Assembly: GCA_965267605.1 (NCBI GenBank)
Contig: OZ254088.1
Coordinates: forward strand, 1,860,001-1,924,000
Length of the DNA: 64,000 nt
Source of the DNA: G965267605 sp965267605
GTDB taxonomy: Bacteria; Bacteroidota; Bacteroidia; Flavobacteriales_E; Vicingaceae
Direction: 5' to 3'
Shown piece after piece: positions 45,660-53,177 of this stretch; the first letter of the stretch is position 1, and the number at the start of each line of letters is the position of its first letter. The notes below the pieces were generated by a model. The model was not told the DNA's origin. It saw only the letters and a program-made list of their open reading frames with translations, and did no database searches. A program made the translations under genes and the position numbers.

Positions 45660-46433
45660 TTACAAATTATGATAGCCCAACTCCCGCATTTGGTAACCAA
45701 ACCTATCTGCAACAATTTGAATCTGATCTGCAGAGAGCACCTCTCTCCATTCATCTGCCATTCCTTTTCTGGCGAAGAAGGTGTGGTTCTCTGTTGAAGG
45801 CTTTTCAATGCCCTGCATTTTCTTGAGACTTGACGATTCAACCGCGCGGTTCACCTTCTCATCATCAACCTCCACCCCTATGAACTCTAATACACGTTTA
45901 AATTCAGTAGTGGTCTCAGCTAATAGCTGCTCATATTTTATAAGTAGGAAATCATCAGTCTGATCTCTCGCTCCCATCCAACTACCTACATTTTCTGCCC
46001 AATTACCAATTTCCTGTGGCGCGTAACGGCCATCCATAAAACCAATAAAGTAATCGTTAAAAGTCAGGTCTTCAGGAATTTCTCCTCTCCGTTTACCGTA
46101 ATGAAACCAGGAAACAATCACACTTCTTGGATCACGTACCACCAACACCACTTTTCTGTACTCCGGGTGGTAGTACTCATGACTTTTAATAACAGCGGGA
46201 TGACTCAGCGTATTTAAATGTTCCGGTCGCTCATTGTAAACATCAGGCAACACTTCGAAGATGCTTCCATATCCAAAATCATTATCGGGGTACCAGTAGT
46301 TCCCCAACAAAAATCGAATCCAGGTATTGCCACTTTTCGGATACGATACGAGATAGAAGTCTGAGGGATGGTGCACAAAAGACCTTCCGATTTTCTGCTC
46401 TTCTTCTGTTCCCTTAAATAGTTTACGTAGCAT
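45660..46433 (-). CDS. Sulfotransferase (cytosolic Sulfotransfer_1 type)
   Basis: The 257-residue protein has the PAPS-binding loop LVSYPKSGNTWIRFLLGN and the 3'-phosphate site LVVRDPRSVIVSWFHYGKR. A typical end also follows (FFARKGMADEWREVLSADQIQ). This is the branch related to animal cytosolic and alcohol sulfotransferases, distinct from the two heparan-type enzymes in the same cluster. ATG 46433 overlaps the stop of the acyltransferase remnant (TGATG), so the sulfotransferase may still depend on ribosomes reaching that stop. A TTG one codon earlier is less likely. Confidence 0.92.
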   Translation of the reverse strand: MLRKLFKGTEEEQKIGRSFVHHPSDFYLVSYPKSGNTWIRFLLGNYWYPDNDFGYGSIFEVLPDVYNERPEHLNTLSHPAVIKSHEYYHPEYRKVVLVVRDPRSVIVSWFHYGKRRGEIPEDLTFNDYFIGFMDGRYAPQEIGNWAENVGSWMGARDQTDDFLLIKYEQLLAETTTEFKRVLEFIGVEVDDEKVNRAVESSSLKKMQGIEKPSTENHTFFARKGMADEWREVLSADQIQIVADRFGYQMRELGYHNL

Positions 46434-46588
46434 CAATATTGAAATTTCGTTTTCAACTTCACTATTGGCTTCTCTAGCATAAGATAAGAACCACTAGCGA
46501 AAATGACCAAAATCAAAGAGTACCCAACGGCCTCGACAAAGGTTTGCAGCGCATGCATGCTTATTTCAGTCCTTCTTCTAATCACCCT
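46433..46588 (-). pseudogene. C-terminal remnant of an acyltransferase (OafA/acyltransferase_3 type)
   Basis: In this otherwise empty 140-base gap, the minus strand is open from 46588 to the TGA at 46435-46433. It encodes the 41-residue piece that begins MHALQTFVEAVGYSLILVIF and continues SGSYLMLEKPIVKLKTKF. A last membrane helix followed by a Glu-Lys-Pro motif and a short basic tail is exactly how O-acyltransferases of the OafA type end (their usual form is YRFIEKPFLKLKKRF). The rest of the roughly 350-residue enzyme is missing, so this looks like the scar of a deletion. It might still be translated, because its stop overlaps the sulfotransferase ATG. It could instead be a genuine one-helix micro-protein, but the Glu-Lys-Pro tail argues for a remnant. 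Confidence 0.6.
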
Positions 46589-47726
46589 TTACTATTGAGT
46601 TTAAATCATTTCGCACTGCATCGTTGGTGTACATTTTTGCATCCTCCACACCGCGTGCGGAAAGCTCCATTCTTCTTGCCGGATCTTTGATCATTTGAAG
46701 CATCGCATCTTTTAACCCTGTGGTATCTCTTTCAGCAACCAGTAAGCCATTCAGCTGATCTTGGATCGCATCAGGAATTCCAGCATGATGGGTGGATATT
46801 ACGCAGCATCCCTGTGCCATTGCTTCAATGATAACATTCGGGAAACCTTCCATGTCTCCAGTTTCACTCACCCGACTGTTCAATACAAAAATGTCTGCCT
46901 GAGCCATGTGCGCCCGGACCTTCTCGTGGGGAAGACTACCAAGAAATGTAACCCGATCGTTTATCCCCAGTTCTTCAGCAAGTTTGACTGCCTCTTCAAA
47001 CTGCTCCCCATCTCCTATCAGATCAAGGTGAAATGGAATATCTGTTTCTACTCCCCCTACAGCGCGAAGAAGATCCAAGACGCCTTTCTTAGGTGTGAAC
47101 CTGCCAACATGTAGAAACTTAACAAGGTCTCCAGCAGATCGCTCGTTGCTCCATTGGTACTTGCTTGCATCAATACTGTACGGGACATGGAATATCTTGC
47201 TGGCATCCAATTCAGCCGCAAGCAATCGTGTCTTCATATCCATCGTGCAAATCACCATCGCATCAACAACTTCCGAAACGGCTTTCAGCCCTTTCACATA
47301 ATGCTCGTCATTGAGCAGTTGTGAAGCATCGTAGCCATGAAAGCTCACTACCTTTCTGCCGTGAAATTCCTTGAAGAGCGGTAGGAATCTAATCGCATTG
47401 GGGCCATAGTTCACGAAAAGGCAACCTACCTGTTGGTCCTGGATAATGGAACGAAGCTCTTCCAATGTGGAGCTTGGAAAATGATAATCGGGCCACTCCG
47501 AGCTTCTTCTCGTCAGGTAGGACTTTGTTCTGTCCGTAATCCCAGATGGAATCTGCTCCATTAAAAGTGGTGGATCAAATTCAAAAAGTTCTTGATTGTC
47601 TATTCGGAATCCAACCAGAGAAACCGGACCGGTTTCCAGCAGCATTCGGTACTGATTATAAATGAACTTCTCTGAAATGGGAAAGAAGGATTCATTAAAG
47701 AAAAGGGTGTTTTTTCCGTTGCTCAT
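46578..47726 (-). CDS. Family 4 (GT-B) glycosyltransferase
   Basis: The 382-residue protein shows TLFFNESFFPISEKFIYNQYRML at the start, the acceptor region VVSFHGYDAS, the hinge FLHVGRFTPKKGVLDLLRAV, and the donor site GDMEGFPNVIIEAMAQGCCVISTHHAGIP. It resembles WcaL/AmsK-type transferases. The start at ATG 47726 overlaps the previous stop (ATGA). Its 3' end runs into the acyltransferase remnant by about 11 bases. Confidence 0.93.
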   Translation of the reverse strand: MSNGKNTLFFNESFFPISEKFIYNQYRMLLETGPVSLVGFRIDNQELFEFDPPLLMEQIPSGITDRTKSYLTRRSSEWPDYHFPSSTLEELRSIIQDQQVGCLFVNYGPNAIRFLPLFKEFHGRKVVSFHGYDASQLLNDEHYVKGLKAVSEVVDAMVICTMDMKTRLLAAELDASKIFHVPYSIDASKYQWSNERSAGDLVKFLHVGRFTPKKGVLDLLRAVGGVETDIPFHLDLIGDGEQFEEAVKLAEELGINDRVTFLGSLPHEKVRAHMAQADIFVLNSRVSETGDMEGFPNVIIEAMAQGCCVISTHHAGIPDAIQDQLNGLLVAERDTTGLKDAMLQMIKDPARRMELSARGVEDAKMYTNDAVRNDLNSIVKGD

Positions 47727-48712
47727 GCCCAAACCCTTCTAAGTTTTTTCCATGGGTAAAAAAACAAGTTCAACAGATTAACCCTGGCCAGCATTCTACA
47801 GAAATGCGCATACAAACGAACAAAAAAGCCATTTGTAGAGCGAAACCGTTGGATATATTCTGGTCCGGAATCTTTGGGCAACCAGTCGAAAACAAATTGT
47901 CTGAAGTAAAAGAACGACCTGTACCTATTGACTTTCTCCTCCAATGATGGTTGCTTTTCCAGGATGACTTCCAACGCCTTTTCCGTTTCATTGATAAGGA
48001 AATCATCTGCCCTCTTGGAACGCGACATGCTGTCTGGAATGAACCTATAGCGACTGAGAACTTTAGGGATATACGCCCATTTCAGGTCCGGACGTTCAGC
48101 TGCGATCAAGGTAGAATGCACCAATTCATTCTTGTAGGGTACCCTTTCATCCCAATGGTGACTAAGGAAGTATACAGATTGTGACAACGCTGAGGACAAT
48201 ACCATATTCGGATTAGGTCGCACGAAGAACCAATTGGTATGGAATGTAAAATCATCAGGGTGCTTCACCATTTCTGATTTACTCGATAGTTGATGCATGT
48301 CCTTCCCAGTGTCGCTATCGAAAACCATCATATCTGTATGACATAGTCCTACATCCGGGTTTTGACGGAGAAAGTGTACCTGCTCCTCGATCCGCTCGGG
48401 AAGCATAATGTCATCTCCATCCAACTTTGCTACAAACTCACCCTGGGTTAGCTTAAATCCTTTATTCATATTGGCTGAGAAGCCAACATTCGGTTCTCCG
48501 GTGATAACCCTCACTCTGGAGTCCTTTTCCTGGTATTGCAATGCAACCTTGCCCGTTGCATCCGCGGAACCATCATCCAATACTATTATTTGAAGGTTCC
48601 GGTAGGTTTGATCTAAAACACTTTGAATGGTTGGCCCAATGTAGTTCTCCTGATTGTAGGTTGGAATAAGAACCGTAACAAGGTCCTTCTGATATGTTGT
48701 TTCATCAGACAT
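47723..48712 (-). CDS. Family 2 glycosyltransferase
   Basis: The 329-residue GT-A enzyme has VTVLIPTYNQENYIGPTIQSVL, IIVLDDGSADATGKVA, and the metal-binding KLDGDDIMLPERIEEQ. The C-terminal 40 residues are hydrophobic and basic, likely lying on the membrane. ATG 48712 overlaps the TAA of the epimerase gene (TAATG); the frame extends to 48745, but that start would lie inside the neighbour. Confidence 0.93.
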   Translation of the reverse strand: MSDETTYQKDLVTVLIPTYNQENYIGPTIQSVLDQTYRNLQIIVLDDGSADATGKVALQYQEKDSRVRVITGEPNVGFSANMNKGFKLTQGEFVAKLDGDDIMLPERIEEQVHFLRQNPDVGLCHTDMMVFDSDTGKDMHQLSSKSEMVKHPDDFTFHTNWFFVRPNPNMVLSSALSQSVYFLSHHWDERVPYKNELVHSTLIAAERPDLKWAYIPKVLSRYRFIPDSMSRSKRADDFLINETEKALEVILEKQPSLEEKVNRYRSFFYFRQFVFDWLPKDSGPEYIQRFRSTNGFFVRLYAHFCRMLARVNLLNLFFYPWKKLRRVWA

Positions 48713-49602
48713 TACCCCATTGAGGTCCAGATGGACTCCAGACATTGATCTACCGACATGACAGACCCTGGTGCGAAATCATTGCTTAGCTTATCACCAG
48801 CGATAATGATCTCAGGAACATCCTGAGTAGCCACGTCACTGTACTCCACATTTAATTTTTTAGCACTGATGGTCTCACAACGTGCGATCAGTGCATTCAC
48901 AGACCGAGCATCACCAGATGCCAGGTTGTACACAGAGAATCCATCAAAGCCCTTGGTCAGGATAGCACTTAAGGCTACAACTGTATCTGCAAGGCTTACG
49001 TAATCCTTTCGTCCTTTGCCATCACCCCAAACGTTGAATGTGCTTTCATTCTTGAGGCACTCAAATATCTTATTGATGACCCCAAATCCGTTGGGTATAA
49101 ACTGGTCGGCTACCACATTGGACGGCCTCACAATCAATACGTCTGTTCCATGTACACGGTGGTGGTGTTTCATAAACTGTTCGATCATCATCTTGCTGAT
49201 CCCATAAGGAGATACTGGTTCAGTAGGATGATTTTCATCAACTACCTCAGCTTGCGGCACACCATACACGGCACCACCCGAGGACAAGTACAGAATTTTG
49301 CTAATACCATAATCGCTGCACTTTTCCAATACGTTGAGGTTGCCGATCACATTCTGCTTAACCTCATTGCGTGCAACACTTTCTTTGGTTTTCGGCACCC
49401 CCTCGTGAAAGGTGATAACCAGTGTATCTATTTCTTCGAAAAATGCTGAGAGTGAATCGGGGTTAGTTACGTTTCCTTGGAACACGCCCGACTCAGGATC
49501 GTGCGGTCGGCTTTTGGATAGCACGCGCAAGGGAATTCCCTCCCCACGCAATGCCTGCTCCAATGCTGAACCAATTAAACCAGTTCCAAGAATGCCGATC
49601 AT
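48712..49602 (-). CDS. NAD-dependent epimerase/dehydratase
   Basis: From ATG 49602 the protein has 296 residues with the Rossmann loop MIGILGTGLIGSALEQAL, the serine region LYLSSGGAVYGVP, the catalytic YGISK, and the sugar-binding VWGDGKGRKDYVSL. It is an extended short-chain dehydrogenase acting on a nucleotide sugar, of a branch distant from the enzyme encoded at 40043-41020. The start overlaps the methyltransferase stop (ATGA); the longer form from 49635 would add eleven residues ahead of the cofactor loop. Confidence 0.9.
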   Translation of the reverse strand: MIGILGTGLIGSALEQALRGEGIPLRVLSKSRPHDPESGVFQGNVTNPDSLSAFFEEIDTLVITFHEGVPKTKESVARNEVKQNVIGNLNVLEKCSDYGISKILYLSSGGAVYGVPQAEVVDENHPTEPVSPYGISKMMIEQFMKHHHRVHGTDVLIVRPSNVVADQFIPNGFGVINKIFECLKNESTFNVWGDGKGRKDYVSLADTVVALSAILTKGFDGFSVYNLASGDARSVNALIARCETISAKKLNVEYSDVATQDVPEIIIAGDKLSNDFAPGSVMSVDQCLESIWTSMG

Positions 49603-50336
49603 ATGCGGAATAGCTTCCTTCGTAGTGCCCGCCATAGCTCAGACCTTCTGTACTTAGAAAGGTCTGAGTACCACTCGATTCGTTTTAAATAATAGGTTGG
49701 ATGCACTACAGAGTATGACTCCTTCTTGTGTGCTTCCTGTAATGTTTTTAGCTGTGCATTGGCATTTAACACTTCCTCCGATACAAACAGAAGGATGTTC
49801 TGCTTATACCATGTACTTACATTATCCATGTGCCAGATCTGCCAGCGTAAATAGTCGATGGTCTTGTATCCACGTGCTTCGAATTTCTCCACCCAGTAAT
49901 CTTGCCACTGCTCATTTATGTGGTTAAAGCCCATCTGAAAGGGAATCGCTGCGCTGAATAAAATCGTGTTACTGTGACCTGTAAGTGTATCAACAAATGT
50001 TTCCGCGGATGTTTCCTCCAGGTGTTCAGCCACCTCAACAGACATAGCCAGATCGAATTTCCTATCGAGGTTCAAAGGCAAATTGAGGTCCTGCGTTTTG
50101 AATAAAGCCCCATCTATCTTGAGTTTATCCAGCTCAACCCAGTCTCCGTCAACACCATACACATCCGTTACACCGTGGGTTTGGAAAGTATTCAACCATG
50201 AGCCCTCACCACATCCAACATCCAGAACGGATCCAGGCTTCAATAAATCCATCACCAACGGCACCACCATTTGAGCAGATTCCTCAGATGTGTTGTGAAG
50301 TATGTTGTAAAACCGATTATCGTATATGTCCTTCAT
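49599..50336 (-). CDS. Class I SAM-dependent methyltransferase
   Basis: The 245-residue protein has the S-adenosylmethionine motif PGSVLDVGCGEGSWLNTFQ, the acidic VYGVDGDWVEL, and the SVEVAEHLEE segment of the UbiG/Methyltransf_23 group. It ends with a basic, helical region (YRRSELWRALRRKLFR). In this cluster it probably methylates a sugar or caps a chain. Chain-end methylation is known for ABC-exported O-antigens, where it is read by the Wzt C-terminal domain, and such a Wzt is encoded just upstream. Confidence 0.9.
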   Translation of the reverse strand: MKDIYDNRFYNILHNTSEESAQMVVPLVMDLLKPGSVLDVGCGEGSWLNTFQTHGVTDVYGVDGDWVELDKLKIDGALFKTQDLNLPLNLDRKFDLAMSVEVAEHLEETSAETFVDTLTGHSNTILFSAAIPFQMGFNHINEQWQDYWVEKFEARGYKTIDYLRWQIWHMDNVSTWYKQNILLFVSEEVLNANAQLKTLQEAHKKESYSVVHPTYYLKRIEWYSDLSKYRRSELWRALRRKLFRI

Positions 50337-50348
50337 TTTCTCTTCGAT

Positions 50349-51185
50349 CTAATTCAAACGAATACCCCAAGTGGCTTCAAATTCTTTATTGTGTTGTTCA
50401 TAGAACTGATTTAGCAGGTCCAAGGTTTCAATTTTAGGCGAAACTTCCATCTTTCCCTTGTTATGTTGTTCTTTTAAATCAATACCTCCAAACTCCGGAA
50501 CGGATAAATCCAAATGATCGTAGACCTTGCAAAGGCTTTGGACCGTATCGTTCCGCAACTCATCATTGTGCATTATCAATACGTTTTCCGCATCAATATG
50601 TAACAGCCAATTCTTTAGCTGCGGAGTATACATTCCGCGTGAAACAAATGATGGCTCAACATCAAATTCAAACCCTTTATTGGCAATCCTTTCCAATTCA
50701 TCTTTTACGCAATCATCAAAGGATTTCAAGACGCCATCTGTATAGAGTCCTTTGTACGCAGATGCTACCTCTGGACCGTATTTATCAAAGAGCTTCCAAA
50801 CATAGTCCTGGTTCATTTCATTGAACCATTGAAACATCTTATAGGCTGATACCGCCCTGTCTACGGGATTTCTCACCAGCACAACAATCTTTGCACCTGG
50901 GAACAGTTGCTTACATCTTTGAGGCGCTTTTTCACTATAGAGATACTCCGGAGTGGCATCCATCAGCACCTTCTTTTTAAGAAGTCCCTTCTTCGAAAAT
51001 TGCTTCAGGTACCAGCCTCCACCTTTGTTCCAAAGTGCATCAATAGAAAGGAACCCCATTTCCTTTTGGGCACCAAGGCTGAACCGTGAATCATTGCTTA
51101 GGTATCTGTACATGGAAGTTGTACCTCCCTTTTGTGTACCAATAATGAAAAGACAAGGGTGTTCTATGATCTTTGCGTCTCCCAT
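50349..51185 (-). CDS. Sulfotransferase (heparan sulfotransferase-like)
   Basis: The 278-residue protein has the phosphosulfate loop FIIGTQKGGTTSMYRYL, the ATPEYLY segment, and the 3'-phosphate site VVLVRNPVDRAVSAYKMF. It also has the RGMYTPQLKNWL element of heparan-type sulfotransferases. It is the third PAPS-dependent enzyme in the cluster and only distantly similar to the other two, so three different positions may be sulfated. Its first 22 bases overlap the end of the ABC ATPase gene. Confidence 0.93.
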   Translation of the reverse strand: MGDAKIIEHPCLFIIGTQKGGTTSMYRYLSNDSRFSLGAQKEMGFLSIDALWNKGGGWYLKQFSKKGLLKKKVLMDATPEYLYSEKAPQRCKQLFPGAKIVVLVRNPVDRAVSAYKMFQWFNEMNQDYVWKLFDKYGPEVASAYKGLYTDGVLKSFDDCVKDELERIANKGFEFDVEPSFVSRGMYTPQLKNWLLHIDAENVLIMHNDELRNDTVQSLCKVYDHLDLSVPEFGGIDLKEQHNKGKMEVSPKIETLDLLNQFYEQHNKEFEATWGIRLN

Positions 51186-52351
51186 TCAATAAACGTTGGG
51201 CGTACAATTCCTTTCAGCTTCCTGTGCCAACCCCCACGCCCGGTTTGTGTCCCCGCAAGTTCAAATGTCAATTGTGAATCACATTCCAAATAAGGTCTGT
51301 ATTCCTTCAGTATTCTGCACTCCACATGGTAGCGTCCTTCGTTCATGAAGCCACCAGGAACAGTGAACTTAGATGTATACGTATTCCCATTCCCTTCGTT
51401 CTGACGATTATTCGTGAACATTACATAAACAATGTTTCCCGCTTCATCAATGATCGTGCAATGACAGTCGAGTAACTGGTCGTCCTCAAGGTTTTCATAG
51501 CTCACCACAACGTTGAATTCATCATCCATCGTTAAGCCAGCAGCATCCCCATTCGATTCAATCTTCTGGCTCACTTTAACACCTTTGTTCGTATCGGCTT
51601 CGACCACCAACTGAACTCCACCATCACCAAATAAGTACCTTTCCACAGCCGCTTCGGGCGATCCTTCAAATGCAACCTGCCCGCTTTCAAGAAGAATACA
51701 TCTGGAACAGAGATCGCGAATCGCACTCATGTTGTGGCTGACAAACAGTACCGTTCTGCCACCTCCGGCTACTTCTTTCATTTTGCCCAGACACTTCTGC
51801 TGAAACTCCATGTCTCCAACTGCCAGCACCTCGTCAATGATCAATATTTCCGGCTCAAGGTGCGCTGCAACAGCAAAGGCCAAACGCACGTACATACCAC
51901 TACTGTAGTGCTTAACTGGGGTATCCAAAAACTTCTCTACACCTGAAAATTCCACAATCTGGTCGTACTTCGCCCGTATCTCTTTTTTGGACATGCCGAG
52001 TATCGCTCCATTCAGAAATACGTTCTCCTTGCCTGATAATTCGGGGTGAAAACCCGTTCCCACCTCCAAGAGCGAAGCAACTCTTCCTTGAAGTTTCACT
52101 TCACCATTGGTGGGTTGGGTAATCTGCGACAATACCTTGAGCAGCGTGCTCTTACCTGCTCCATTCTTTCCAATGATACCAAGCACTTCACCTTCGTTCA
52201 CATCAAAGCTCACATCACGAAGTGCCCAGAACTCGTGCTCACTTATGTTCTTTCTGGAACGAATGTTACGCGCGATATCGCTTAAGCTCTGAACGTTGGC
52301 TCTTCCGAGAATGTAGGACTTCCCTACGTTGTTGACCGATACAACCTTCAT
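51164..52351 (-). CDS. wzt: Wzt-like ABC exporter ATPase with C-terminal glycan-binding domain
   Basis: The 395-residue protein has the nucleotide-binding domain (Walker A GIIGKNGAGKSTLLKVLSQI, signature YSSGMYVRLAFAVA, Walker B ILIIDEVLAVGD). After a linker at about residue 245, a 140-residue beta-sandwich follows (FNVVVSYENLEDDQLLDCHCTI, KFTVPGGFMNEGRYHVEC). In Wzt of E. coli O8/O9 this extra domain binds the modified end of the finished chain and selects it for export. It forms the exporter with the permease encoded just before it. Confidence 0.94.
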   Translation of the reverse strand: MKVVSVNNVGKSYILGRANVQSLSDIARNIRSRKNISEHEFWALRDVSFDVNEGEVLGIIGKNGAGKSTLLKVLSQITQPTNGEVKLQGRVASLLEVGTGFHPELSGKENVFLNGAILGMSKKEIRAKYDQIVEFSGVEKFLDTPVKHYSSGMYVRLAFAVAAHLEPEILIIDEVLAVGDMEFQQKCLGKMKEVAGGGRTVLFVSHNMSAIRDLCSRCILLESGQVAFEGSPEAAVERYLFGDGGVQLVVEADTNKGVKVSQKIESNGDAAGLTMDDEFNVVVSYENLEDDQLLDCHCTIIDEAGNIVYVMFTNNRQNEGNGNTYTSKFTVPGGFMNEGRYHVECRILKEYRPYLECDSQLTFELAGTQTGRGGWHRKLKGIVRPTFIEWETQRS

Positions 52352-52353
52352 CT

Positions 52354-53175
52354 TTATAGTATATCTGCGACTTTACGTTCTGAATAACCGAAGTACAAAA
52401 TGCCTGTTAGCAATATCACACAGGCAATACCCATTGAGCTATATACATGGTTTCCTGGAAAATCGCCTCCCAGGATCGACCATCTGAAACCGTCAATGAT
52501 CCCAGCCATAGGGTTTGCGTAAAGAATCCACCCCATTTTCTCTCCCAGAAGCTCAGATGGATATGCTATTGGTGAAGCATACTGACCGATCTGTACCATG
52601 AACGGAACTATGTGAACGAAATCACGATAACGGATGGACAGCGCACTCACCCACAAACCAATTCCCAGCCCTGAAATCAGTGTGAAGATTATAAATACCG
52701 GCAACCAATAGATCGGGCCTTCAGGAATGATACCAAATACAAAGAAGAGGATAAGCAGAAGAACGAAAGAGATACCGAAGTCGATCAGCCCAAGTAATGC
52801 CTTAGATATTGGAATAACCAACCGAGGGAAGTAAACCTTCTTGATCAGATTGGCAGAGTTGATAAGGGATGATCCCGACTGTCCTATAACAAAAGAGAAA
52901 TAAGACCATGCCACAAGTCCACTCATCGCAAATAGCGGATATGGTATGTCTCCGCTTTCCACCTTTGCCACACGGTTAAATACTATGATAAAGATGCCCA
53001 GCGTGATTGCTGGCTTAACGGCACCCCAAATCAATCCTAGAAACGTCTGCGCATAACGAACTTTGAAATCCCTTCCTGCCAGAATAAGCAGGAGGTCCTT
53101 GTAACGGAATACATCCTTAATGGCGCGTCCCAGCTGAAAGCCGGAATTGGCACGAATTACTGTTTCCTTAGCCAT
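52354..53175 (-). CDS. wzm: Wzm-like ABC exporter permease
   Basis: The 273-residue inner-membrane protein has the ABC-2 polysaccharide permease pattern. An amphipathic start (FRYKDLLLILAGRDFKVRYAQ) is followed by six membrane segments, the first being FLGLIWGAVKPAITLGIFII, with the conserved PLFAMSGLVAWSYF and NLIKKVYFPRLVIPISK. It exports a lipid-linked polysaccharide with the ATPase encoded downstream. ATG 53175 lies two bases after the kinase stop and is preferred over the upstream start at 53214, which would overlap the kinase tail. Confidence 0.92.
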   Translation of the reverse strand: MAKETVIRANSGFQLGRAIKDVFRYKDLLLILAGRDFKVRYAQTFLGLIWGAVKPAITLGIFIIVFNRVAKVESGDIPYPLFAMSGLVAWSYFSFVIGQSGSSLINSANLIKKVYFPRLVIPISKALLGLIDFGISFVLLLILFFVFGIIPEGPIYWLPVFIIFTLISGLGIGLWVSALSIRYRDFVHIVPFMVQIGQYASPIAYPSELLGEKMGWILYANPMAGIIDGFRWSILGGDFPGNHVYSSMGIACVILLTGILYFGYSERKVADIL

Positions 53176-53177
53176 TC

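Noticed and set aside
46551..46560. Palindrome gcatgcatgc as a binding site or insertion target
   Set aside because: It falls inside the acyltransferase remnant's coding part, and a ten-base palindrome alone is not informative.
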